Source: Actinomyces sp. (GTDB lineage: Bacteria > Actinomycetota > Actinomycetes > Actinomycetales > Actinomycetaceae). Taken from it: DNA of 6,970 bases. The DNA lies in NCBI GenBank assembly GCA_012837655.1, contig DUQT01000019.1, positions 1 to 6,970 of the forward strand, in the 5' to 3' direction. A model generated the notes under the pieces. The model saw nothing but the letters and a program-made list of their open reading frames with translations, was not told the DNA's origin and did not search any database. A program made the translations under genes and the position numbers. Shown one piece after another: positions 1 to 5,355 of this stretch; position 1 is the stretch's first letter; each line of letters starts with the position of its first letter.

Positions 1-4
1 CACG

Positions 5-39
5 TTTGGCCACCACGAGCAGTGCTCGTGGTGGCCAAA
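5..39. repeat. Perfect inverted repeat, 17-bp arms (hairpin or bidirectional terminator)
   Basis: Positions 5-21 are the exact reverse complement of 23-39, around a single central G at 22. The arms run TTTGGCCACCACGAGCA and back, and G4/U40 could add a wobble pair in RNA. As RNA it would fold into a very stable hairpin. Neither strand has a run of T straight after the stem, so it is not a textbook intrinsic terminator. A U-poor terminator for pdxK (ending at 182, minus strand) or for a gene left of the window is the simplest reading. A protein-binding palindrome or a dispersed repeat is also possible. The palindrome is certain; its role is inferred. Confidence 0.75.
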
Positions 40-86
40 TCTCAAGACCTTTTACCTAGTTCACAGATCGCCCAGCCCTCAAAAGA

Positions 87-142
87 TAACCAAGCTGAGT
101 TAACCAAGCCGAGTTAACCAAGCCGGGTTACCTAAATTCGGT
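87..142. repeat. 14-bp tandem repeat, three good copies plus one decayed copy
   Basis: The unit TAACCAAGCYGRGT occurs at 87-100, 101-114 and 115-128, with one base change between successive copies. A fourth, poorly conserved copy can be traced at 129-142. The array lies downstream of the pdxK stop codon, in untranslated sequence between that gene and the palindrome at 5-39. The unit is not a multiple of three and no reading frame uses it. It is probably a small minisatellite made by slippage. No function can be assigned. Confidence 0.8.
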
Positions 143-181
143 TCGCAGAGCGGATTAGACGACCGCGATATTCAGTTCAAA

Positions 182-982
182 CTAGGCCTGCTGCCATACG
201 GCGTCGAACGGCGTGTGTGCGGGAAGGCGACCCTCGATACCGCGGGTTACCAGTTCCTTCGCGACGCGGACGGCCTCGTAGACGTCGGTGCCCTTTGCAA
301 GTTCCGCGGTGATCGCAGCAGCCAGCGTGCAACCAGCACCGGTCGGACGTTCATCGCCCACCTTCGGAGCCGCGTAGCGAGTGATCTTCTCTCCATCCCA
401 CAGCAGGTCAACGGCCTCATCACCGGGCAACTGCATTCCGCCCTTAGCCAGGACATACTTCGGGCCTAGTTCACCAATCTTCTGCGCAGCCTTAGCCAGA
501 TCGTCCTCGTTCTTAATTTCCATTCCGGAAAGTGCGGACGTTTCGAAAAGGTTCGGCGTGACGACGGTTGCCAGTGGGAGGATTTTTTCCTTTAGCGCTT
601 CGTCCGTGTCGTGCGCGTCGCCTTCTTCCTGTCCTTTACAAATGAGGACGGGGTCGAGGACGATGTTCTTCCAATCCTGCTTGCTGAGCGCCTCTGCGAC
701 CGCCTCAATGGTCGGGACGGTGCCGAGCATACCGATTTTGGCGGTGTCAACATCCCAAGTGGAGGTGCCGGCCTCAACCTGATCCAGGATTACCTGCGGC
801 GGTACCGGCACGAAACGGTGCGCCCAGTTGTTCTTAGGATCAAACGAAACGATGCACGTGATTGCACCAAGACCGTAAACCCCTAGCTGGTGGAAGGTTT
901 TCAGATCAACCTGAATACCTGCCCCGCCGGTTGCTTCGTTGCCGGCAATAACCAGAGCTTTGGAAGGATTCTGCGAAGACAT
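182..982 (-). CDS. pdxK: Pyridoxal/pyridoxine kinase, ThiD-like ribokinase family
   Basis: Cytoplasmic kinase predicted to phosphorylate pyridoxal (and probably pyridoxine or the thiamine precursor HMP) with ATP in B6 salvage. The 266-residue length is normal for the family. Seen: the N-terminal substrate loop AGNEATGGAGIQVDLKTF at about 13-30, DPVLICKG at 110-117, TPNLFE at 142-147, KGG at 180-182 and the anion-hole motif TGAGCT at 214-219. Two cysteines, C115 in the lid and C218 in the GAGC motif, match the pair that defines the Bacillus/Staphylococcus PdxK-type kinases, in which the second cysteine binds pyridoxal covalently. Classical ThiD and ribokinases have Asp at the C218 position. 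This favours PdxK over plain ThiD, although genome pipelines may call it thiD. The usual S-D of the AGSD motif is N-E here. The ATG is preceded by GAGG with a 5-nt spacer, and a candidate promoter lies just upstream. Confidence 0.85.
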   Translation of the reverse strand: MSSQNPSKALVIAGNEATGGAGIQVDLKTFHQLGVYGLGAITCIVSFDPKNNWAHRFVPVPPQVILDQVEAGTSTWDVDTAKIGMLGTVPTIEAVAEALSKQDWKNIVLDPVLICKGQEEGDAHDTDEALKEKILPLATVVTPNLFETSALSGMEIKNEDDLAKAAQKIGELGPKYVLAKGGMQLPGDEAVDLLWDGEKITRYAAPKVGDERPTGAGCTLAAAITAELAKGTDVYEAVRVAKELVTRGIEGRLPAHTPFDAVWQQA

Positions 983-1034
983 TTAGACCTCGTTCATTAC
1001 TTAGACGCCCTCACGGTAGGAGGGATTCACTGTA

Positions 1035-1064
1035 TTTATACGCGCTGTGAGCGTTCCCTGTACA
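1035..1064 (-). promoter_or_regulatory. Candidate sigma-A-type promoter for pdxK
   Basis: Reading the minus strand, a TGTACA -35-like hexamer (1064-1059, 4 of 6 matches to TTGACA) is followed after 18 nt by TATAAA (1040-1035, 5 of 6 matches to TATAAT). Transcription would start near 1028, giving a leader of about 45 nt before the pdxK ATG at 982. The -35 begins just after the stop codon of the upstream gene (1067-1069), so pdxK could be transcribed on its own even if there is also read-through. This rests on sequence match only. Confidence 0.4.
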
Positions 1065-1066
1065 GT

Positions 1067-1504
1067 TTAGTCCGCGACTTGAGCGCGCTTCGCGCGTCTA
1101 GCCCGGTTGTATGCGCGGCGTTTTTCAGCCAGGATCTCGCGTAAATCCGGGTCTTCCATGACCATGCGAACCGTCTGGCAATCCTGAGGTCCGGTGACAA
1201 ACGCCTGACACAGGGTGCACGGTTCTCCCGGTCGAAGTGGACAAAGTGGCGCGGCCTTACCAACCCGGGAACGTCGAGCGCGTTCCTCCGCGCTCAGTCG
1301 TTTGCGGCGCGGCCTCTCTCGCACATCTTCGGGCCGCCTCTGTGCTGGCCCGTTCTGCGCCGGACCCGCATTGGCCAAGTTCTTCTGCGCGAGTCCCATA
1401 TTTGTCGGCCTTGTTTCGGATGATCTCGTATCGGCCGGCTTTGAAACCTCCCACGGCGGCTGATAGCCCACCGGGGGTGCTGGAACAAAAACTGGCGTAC
1501 TCAT
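1067..1504 (-). CDS. Small four-cysteine actinobacterial protein of unknown function
   Basis: A 145-residue protein with two parts. Residues 1-82 are low-complexity, rich in Pro, Ala, Gln and Arg, and probably disordered. Residues 86-128 form a compact motif with C88, C96, C99 and C109 (spacing C-x7-C-x2-C-x9-C, including CPLRPGEPCTLC), followed by an acidic segment MEDPDLREIL and a basic Arg/Lys-rich C-terminal helix. The cysteine spacing suggests a metal site, zinc or possibly iron-sulfur. From memory it resembles a small uncharacterised actinobacterial family annotated as a DUF (possibly DUF6767); I could not check this. No signal peptide or membrane segment is seen. The ATG at 1504 lacks a good Shine-Dalgarno: GGGGA lies about 17 nt upstream, and an A/T-rich TAGAAA lies 8 nt before the ATG, so leaderless translation is possible. 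It sits between dnaB and pdxK on the same strand. Confidence 0.7.
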   Translation of the reverse strand: MSTPVFVPAPPVGYQPPWEVSKPADTRSSETRPTNMGLAQKNLANAGPAQNGPAQRRPEDVRERPRRKRLSAEERARRSRVGKAAPLCPLRPGEPCTLCQAFVTGPQDCQTVRMVMEDPDLREILAEKRRAYNRARRAKRAQVAD

Positions 1505-1556
1505 GCAATTATTTTCTAATCCCCGCAGGGTTCCTTCAACTTATTGTGACCGATAA

Positions 1557-1568
1557 TTCAAATTTGAA
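1557..1568. promoter_or_regulatory. 12-bp perfect palindrome upstream of the four-cysteine gene
   Basis: TTCAAATTTGAA is a perfect palindrome about 53 bp upstream of the ATG at 1504, in the 109-nt gap after dnaB. Its position and symmetry suit a dimeric regulator site. An AT-rich 12-mer can also arise by chance. No clear -35/-10 pair was found around it. Confidence 0.25.
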
Positions 1569-1613
1569 GAAAGTGGGTCTTTTTGCGCTGGTTTTCAGCT
1601 GTGCCCGTCTGCC

Positions 1614-2948
1614 CTAGTCATGGGCCATGTCAACGAAGCGCGCGTAGTGACCCTGGAACGCCACTGCGATCGTGCCGGTTTCGCCGTTACGGTGCTTAGC
1701 CACGATGATGTCCGCTTCGCCGGGGCGGTCATCCTGCTCGTAGTAATCCGGGCGATGTAGCAGCATGATCACGTCAGCGTCTTGCTCCAGCGAGCCCGAT
1801 TCACGCAGGTCCGCAATCATCGGTTTCTTGTCGTTTCGCTGCTCGGGACCACGGTTCAGCTGCGCTACCGCAACCACGGGGATTTCCAGTTCCTTCGCGA
1901 GCAACTTAAGCGATCGCGAAAACTCCGAAACTTCCTGCTGGCGCGACTCCACCTGTTTACCTGAAGACATGAGCTGCAGGTAGTCCACAACCACCAGACC
2001 CAGGTTGTGCTGCTGTTTCAAACGGCGACACTTTGACCGAATCTCGTTCATCGCCATGTTTGGCGAATCGTCGATGTAGAACGGCGCATCAGAGATATCC
2101 GAAATCGTCTTCGACAACCTCTGCCAGTCCCGCTCATCCATGTCACCGCGGCGCATCTTGCCAAAGTGCACGCCAGCCTCAGCGGCAAGCAGGCGCATTC
2201 CGATTTCCTCGCGCGACATTTCCAGCGAGAAAATAACCGAAGTTATGTTGTGATGAATCGCCGCAGCGCGCACAAAGTTCATTGCCAGCGTGGACTTACC
2301 CATTGCCGGACGCGCGGCCACAATAATCATCTGACCGGGTTGCAGTCCCGTTGTCAGATAATCCAGGTCCTTGATCCCTGTCGGTACGCCCTTGGAAGAA
2401 TCCTTGTTTTGCGCCAACTCGTCAAGACGCACAAGCAGCGGATCCGCGATATCTGCCAGCGCCACGTAATCCGTGGTGTTGCGCCTTTCCGAAACCGCAA
2501 AGATTTCTGATTGTGCCGCATCCACAATGTCGTCAACGTCGCCACCGGATTCGGCGTATCCCAGCTGAACGATCCTAGTTCCAGCTTCAACTAGGCGGCG
2601 AAGTTGAGCGCGCTCGCGGACAATGCGAGCGTAGTAACCAGCGTTTGCCGCGGTTGGCACAGACGCGATCAGAGTATGCAGATATGTCGGATCCTGAAGC
2701 CGGCCCAGCTTGCCCTCACGATCTAGCTCAGCTGCTACGGTCAGCGTGTCCACTGGCTCACCGCGAGCGTAAAGCTCCATGATCGTGTTGTGGATCATCT
2801 CGTGATCCGGGCGGTAGTAGTCCGTACCATCGATTGCTTCAATGACGTCGTTAACTGCGTCCTTTGAAAGCATCATCGAGCCCAGAACAGACTGTTCCGC
2901 CTCCACATCCTGGGGCGGTGTGCGATCAAAGCCCGAACGGTCCACCAA
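1614..2948 (-). CDS. dnaB: Replicative DNA helicase DnaB
   Basis: Hexameric 5'-3' helicase that unwinds the chromosome ahead of the fork and recruits primase. Residue numbers count from a TTG at 2966. The N-terminal primase-interacting domain spans about 17-120 (TPPQDVEAEQSVLGSMMLSKD). After a linker comes the RecA-like motor: Walker A ARPAMGKST at 218-226 (K224), the catalytic-Glu motif FSLEMS with E249, Walker B LVVVDYLQLM at 324-333 (D328), AQLNR with Q369, and KHRNG with the likely arginine finger R426. The length of about 444-450 aa is normal, and no intein interrupts it, although dnaB is a known intein site. The TTG at 2966 directly follows an in-frame stop and has no Shine-Dalgarno. 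GAAAGG at 2964-2959 suits the TTG at 2948 (10-nt spacer) or the GTG at 2945 (13 nt), giving M(V)DRSGFDRTPPQD. I chose 2948; 2966 remains the outer limit. The gene diverges from the MATE gene. Confidence 0.96.
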   Translation of the reverse strand: MVDRSGFDRTPPQDVEAEQSVLGSMMLSKDAVNDVIEAIDGTDYYRPDHEMIHNTIMELYARGEPVDTLTVAAELDREGKLGRLQDPTYLHTLIASVPTAANAGYYARIVRERAQLRRLVEAGTRIVQLGYAESGGDVDDIVDAAQSEIFAVSERRNTTDYVALADIADPLLVRLDELAQNKDSSKGVPTGIKDLDYLTTGLQPGQMIIVAARPAMGKSTLAMNFVRAAAIHHNITSVIFSLEMSREEIGMRLLAAEAGVHFGKMRRGDMDERDWQRLSKTISDISDAPFYIDDSPNMAMNEIRSKCRRLKQQHNLGLVVVDYLQLMSSGKQVESRQQEVSEFSRSLKLLAKELEIPVVAVAQLNRGPEQRNDKKPMIADLRESGSLEQDADVIMLLHRPDYYEQDDRPGEADIIVAKHRNGETGTIAVAFQGHYARFVDMAHD

Positions 2949-2958
2949 CTGGAACCAA

Positions 2959-2964
2959 CCTTTC
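2959..2964 (-). promoter_or_regulatory. Ribosome binding site that argues for a downstream dnaB start
   Basis: GAAAGG on the minus strand lies inside the longest dnaB reading frame. It is well placed only for the non-ATG codons at 2948 (TTG) or 2945 (GTG). The TTG at 2966 has no purine-rich sequence upstream. No ATG is available near the conserved N-terminus. Confidence 0.45.
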
Positions 2965-3054
2965 AAAAACTAGTTCAGCAATCCACATGAACCCGAATAA
3001 TTCAGCAATTCACTGTAACCGGCATTCTCGCGGAACTGTGCTTCCACGCAGAAC

Positions 3055-3285
3055 TGTGGATAACCCGCGCGCGTGTGCAGGCATGCGACACAGTACCGCT
3101 AACCTAGGACATTGCATAACCCTAAATGTTGACAACTTGTGTAAAAACTGTGGATAACCCCTGTGGATAATGTGAATTCTGTGGATAACCTGTGGATTAT
3201 TTTTAGACCCTGTCAACGTCGTCCACGTGCGTTCCCCAAAATCTGGGGTAAATTGTCCACAGTCTTTTACACATCCTGTGGATAG
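3055..3285. other. Dense DnaA-box cluster, candidate replication origin or DnaA control locus
   Basis: This fills most of the gene-free gap between dnaB and the MATE gene. Perfect TTATCCACA boxes lie on the minus strand at 3055-3063, 3149-3157, 3162-3170 and 3180-3188. TTTTACACA lies at 3138-3146 (minus) and 3265-3273 (plus). TTGTCCACA lies at 3253-3261 (plus). One-mismatch boxes are at 3191-3199 (TAATCCACA, minus) and 3277-3285 (CTATCCACA, minus). Weaker 7/9 matches are at 2979-2987 and 3219-3227. Five same-orientation boxes start at 3138, 3149, 3162, 3180 and 3191, that is 11-18 bp apart, next to the AT-rich stretch 3195-3206 that could act as an unwinding element. A small CCCCA/TGGGG hairpin lies at 3234-3248. 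Genes diverge on both sides, as at many origins. Actinobacterial oriC usually lies by dnaA/dnaN, neither of which is in the window, so a DnaA titration or dnaB-regulating locus is the main alternative. Confidence 0.8.
3129..3158 (+). promoter_or_regulatory. Candidate MATE promoter overlapped by DnaA boxes
   Basis: A perfect TTGACA at 3129-3134 is followed after 18 nt by GATAAC at 3153-3158 (4 of 6 matches to TATAAT). It would drive the plus-strand transporter with a leader of about 140 nt. The DnaA boxes at 3138-3146 and 3149-3157 lie between and over the hexamers, so bound DnaA would compete with RNA polymerase. A second perfect TTGACA on the minus strand (3216-3211) faces dnaB but has no well-spaced -10. 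Confidence 0.35.
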
Positions 3286-3304
3286 AAAGTTACTAGGAGG
3301 ATAG

Positions 3305-4714
3305 GTGGATAGATCTGGTGAGGGTTCAAGTAAGCCTCAACCATCACTCGAGGGTTCGAATCTGAATCGGCAGATCCTCGGCCTCGCCATTCCAGCCTTC
3401 GGCGCACTGATTGCCGAGCCCCTGTTCCGAACCATTGATTCTGCCATGGTGGGACACCTGGGCACGGCGCAACTCGCCGGCTTGGCGCTTTCTTCCACGA
3501 TCCTGATGACGGCGGTAGGCATTTTCATTTTCTTGGCCTACTCCACAACGTCAATAACGTCGCGCGCAGTTGGCGCAGGCAAGACAGCGCAGGGCCTGAA
3601 GGCAGGGATTGACGCCATCTGGCTGGCGTTCTTCCTGGGAGTTGCCGTGGCTACGGTCATGATCGTTGCGGCCAAGCAGATCGTCGTGCTTTTTGATCCG
3701 GATCCACAGGTTGTCCCACACGCAATTGCATATTTGCAGTACTCAGCTCCCGGCCTCGTCGGAATGCTTGTTGTACTGGCTGGAACTGGCACTTTGCGAG
3801 GTTTGCTGGATACGAAGACGCCGCTTTACGTTGCAACTGCGGGAGCTGGGGCCAATGCGCTGCTAAACGCACTGTTCATTTACGGCATGGACATGGGGAT
3901 TGCCGGATCCGGCTTAGGAACAGCCATCGCACAGTCGCTAATGGGACTTGCCCTGGTGATCGTCGTTGTTCGGGGTGCACGCAAGCACAACGTTGACCTC
4001 TCGCCCTCGTTTGGTGGACTTGCAGGAGCCACGTGGGCTGGTATTCCGCTGATGATTCGAACGCTGACGCTTCGATTGGCGATCCTCGCGACAGTTGCCG
4101 CGGTGACTCGCACGGGAGCGATTGCGCTGGCCGGCCACCAGGTTGTGAACACGGTGTGGAACTTCGCGGCGTTTGCGCTGGATGCGCTGGGGATCTCCGC
4201 GCAGGCACTGATCGGATACTCCCTGGGTCAGAACAACCCGAAGCAAACCCACGCCCTGCTTAAACGAATCACGGTTTGGGGTCTGGGTGTTGGAGCGCTG
4301 ATTGGCGTCCTCATCATTGCAACGTCACCGTTCCTGCCGTGGATTTTTGGAACGGATCCGCTGATGCATCACGCCGCGATGCGGGGCCTGTGGGTTGCGG
4401 GCGCGTTCCAGATCCTAGCTGGGTTCGTGTTCATGATGGACGGAATCCTGATAGGCGCGGGCGACAACAAGTATCTGGCGGGGGCAGGCATTCTCACTCT
4501 GGTTGCCTACCTGCCCGCGCTGTGGGCGATCGTGGTTTACTTCGACAACGTTGCCGGCGGATCGGGAGCAGCGGCTACCGCGCTGACTCCGCACCAGCAG
4601 TCAACCGCCCTAGTCTGGGTGTGGATCGCGTTCGCGGGCGTGTTCATGGCAGCGCGTGCTCTGACCACCGGGTTGCGCGCTCGCGGAACCAAATGGATGC
4701 ATTCCGAAAAGTAG
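3305..4714 (+). CDS. MATE-family efflux transporter, DinF-like
   Basis: Integral membrane antiporter of the MATE family, expected to export drugs or metabolites using a Na+ or H+ gradient; the substrate cannot be told from sequence. At 469 residues with about 12 hydrophobic segments it has the usual size. Family features: RTIDSAMVGHLGTAQLAGLA at 42-61 with Asp45 in the first helix, GTLRGLLDTKTP at 162-173, the NALFIYGMDMGIAGSGLGTA segment at 188-207, the second-half counterpart AGHQVVNTVWNF at 276-287 and DGILIGAGDNKYL at 379-391. This is closest to the DinF branch. The GTG start has AGGAGG at 3295-3300 with a short 4-nt spacer. The first 20 residues are polar and cytoplasmic. Related actinobacteria often carry a MATE gene between rplI and dnaB; here it lies between a divergent dnaB and rpsF. 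No convincing terminator follows the stop codon. Confidence 0.9.
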   Translation: MDRSGEGSSKPQPSLEGSNLNRQILGLAIPAFGALIAEPLFRTIDSAMVGHLGTAQLAGLALSSTILMTAVGIFIFLAYSTTSITSRAVGAGKTAQGLKAGIDAIWLAFFLGVAVATVMIVAAKQIVVLFDPDPQVVPHAIAYLQYSAPGLVGMLVVLAGTGTLRGLLDTKTPLYVATAGAGANALLNALFIYGMDMGIAGSGLGTAIAQSLMGLALVIVVVRGARKHNVDLSPSFGGLAGATWAGIPLMIRTLTLRLAILATVAAVTRTGAIALAGHQVVNTVWNFAAFALDALGISAQALIGYSLGQNNPKQTHALLKRITVWGLGVGALIGVLIIATSPFLPWIFGTDPLMHHAAMRGLWVAGAFQILAGFVFMMDGILIGAGDNKYLAGAGILTLVAYLPALWAIVVYFDNVAGGSGAAATALTPHQQSTALVWVWIAFAGVFMAARALTTGLRARGTKWMHSEK

Positions 4715-4883
4715 ACGTGCCGCGCATGTAACGCAGCAAGGCCCCGCGCAGATCGAGAACCTTTGCGATTCGTCCGCTGTGGAAAAGAGAGCAGAAATCG
4801 CACTGTGGAAACGCGGACGGAAATCGCGCCGTGAAAACCGCACGCGCCGCGAATCCCCGGTAAACCCGCCTGATTCGCTGAGT
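4715..4883. other. Gene-free stretch between the MATE gene and the rpsF promoter
   Basis: No credible gene is seen here: the open frames are shadows with no family-like sequence. The stretch contains the degenerate 26-bp repeats and DnaA-box-like sequences described separately. It also holds a 7-bp inverted repeat, CGTCCGC at 4771-4777 and GCGGACG at 4813-4819, that brackets them. No clear intrinsic terminator for the MATE gene was found. Confidence 0.6.
4773..4842. repeat. Degenerate 26-bp tandem repeats containing DnaA-box-like sequences
   Basis: Unit 1 (4773-4798) and unit 2 (4799-4824) agree at about 18 of 26 positions, and a partial third unit starts at 4825. The shared core is CTGTGGAAA followed about 8 nt later by GAAATCGC-like sequence. 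TGTGGAAAA at 4778-4786 is the reverse complement of TTTTCCACA, which fits the loose DnaA-box consensus TT(A/T)TNCACA. TGTGGAAAC at 4804-4812 is one mismatch away. These are weaker than the boxes at 3055-3285. Confidence 0.45.
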
Positions 4884-4912
4884 TTGCTCACAATTCTTCG
4901 GGCGGGTATAGA
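4884..4912 (+). promoter_or_regulatory. Candidate promoter of the rpsF-ssb-rpsR-rplI operon
   Basis: TTGCTC at 4884-4889 (3 of 6 matches) and TATAGA at 4907-4912 (4 of 6 matches) are separated by exactly 17 nt. Transcription would start near 4919, giving a leader of about 110 nt that contains the structures described at 4918-5019. TAGGAT at 4932-4937 is another possible -10 but has no good -35. Confidence 0.4.
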
Positions 4913-4917
4913 GAAGT

Positions 4918-5019
4918 CCTCCTCATAGCGGTAGGATTGGGAGCCGGTTCACTAACCGTGGACCGAATCGCATATCCCTCCTGTCACGGAACGACCGTGA
5001 CCGAATAGACCAGAGGAGG
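4918..5019 (+). promoter_or_regulatory. rpsF leader RNA, candidate S6:S18 autoregulatory element
   Basis: Hairpin A pairs CGGTT (4945-4949) with AACCG (4954-4958) around a 4-nt loop. Hairpin B pairs GTCACGG (4983-4989) with CCGTGAC (4995-5001) around AACGA. Both are followed by the same motif: CCGTGGACCGAAT at 4956-4968 and CCGTGACCGAAT at 4995-5006. CCTCCT at 4977-4982, directly at the 5' foot of hairpin B, is complementary to AGGAGG at 5014-5019, the rpsF ribosome binding site; CCTCCTC at 4918-4924 could also pair with it. The result is a hairpin with a CCG-containing 3' bulge closed by a stem that hides the Shine-Dalgarno. Published S6:S18 motifs in rpsF leaders likewise have a CCG bulge mimicking the 16S rRNA site. 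Binding is inferred. Confidence 0.5.
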
Positions 5020-5028
5020 TGGGGAAAC

Positions 5029-5316
5029 ATGCGTGCCTACGAACTGATGGTGATTTTCAATCCCACTGTTGATGAGCGCACTGTCGGCCCCTTGATGGAG
5101 AAGCTCCTAGCCCAGGTAACTGAGGCTGGCGGATCCGTTGAGAACGTCGACATTTGGGGCAAGCGCCGCCTTGCTTACGAGATTGAGAAGCAGTCCGAGG
5201 GAATCTACGTCGTTGTAAACATGACTTCAACGCCGGAGGTTGCCCAGGAAATCAACCGACTGCTCACACTGAACGAAACCGTTATGCGCACCAAGCTGCT
5301 GCGCACGGAAGAGTAA
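5029..5316 (+). CDS. rpsF: 30S ribosomal protein S6
   Basis: S6 binds with S18 in the central domain (platform) of the 30S subunit. The 95-residue protein shows the single ferredoxin-like domain from the first residues: MRAYELMVIFNPTVDE at 1-16, the conserved WGKRRLAYEIEKQSEGIY at 43-60 and LNETVMRTKLLR at 81-92. The length is typical. The ATG has a strong GGAGGT at 5015-5020 with an 8-nt spacer. It is the first gene of the operon with ssb, rpsR and rplI, preceded by a structured leader that may provide feedback control by S6:S18. Confidence 0.97.
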   Translation: MRAYELMVIFNPTVDERTVGPLMEKLLAQVTEAGGSVENVDIWGKRRLAYEIEKQSEGIYVVVNMTSTPEVAQEINRLLTLNETVMRTKLLRTEE

Positions 5317-5355
5317 CAACTCGCGAATCTGAGCTGAGAGTCTGAGGAGCCAAAG

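Noticed and set aside
1614..2966. Intein in dnaB
   Set aside because: The motor domain is continuous from Walker A through the arginine-finger motif at normal total length.
3010..3216. 68-codon minus-strand open frame across the dnaB-MATE gap
   Set aside because: Its sequence is largely the translation of repeated DnaA boxes. It has no ribosome binding site and no recognisable family.
3304..3312. Further DnaA box (GGTGGATAG) at the MATE start codon
   Set aside because: Two mismatches to TTATCCACA, and it lies within the start-codon region. It is not counted in the cluster.
2930..3320. Shared DRSG at the N-termini of DnaB and the MATE protein, suggesting a duplicated 5' end
   Set aside because: Codons differ (GACCGTTCGGGC versus GATAGATCTGGT) and the similarity ends at once. 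It is coincidence.
3876..4263. Several long antisense or out-of-frame ORFs inside the MATE gene
   Set aside because: High GC leaves shadow frames open. Their products are Arg/Pro/Ser-rich and lack motifs.
4537..4891. Minus-strand open frames (88 and 93 codons) over the MATE 3' end and the rpsF upstream region
   Set aside because: They are arginine/serine-rich shadow frames antisense to the MATE gene, without a good ribosome binding site or family motif.
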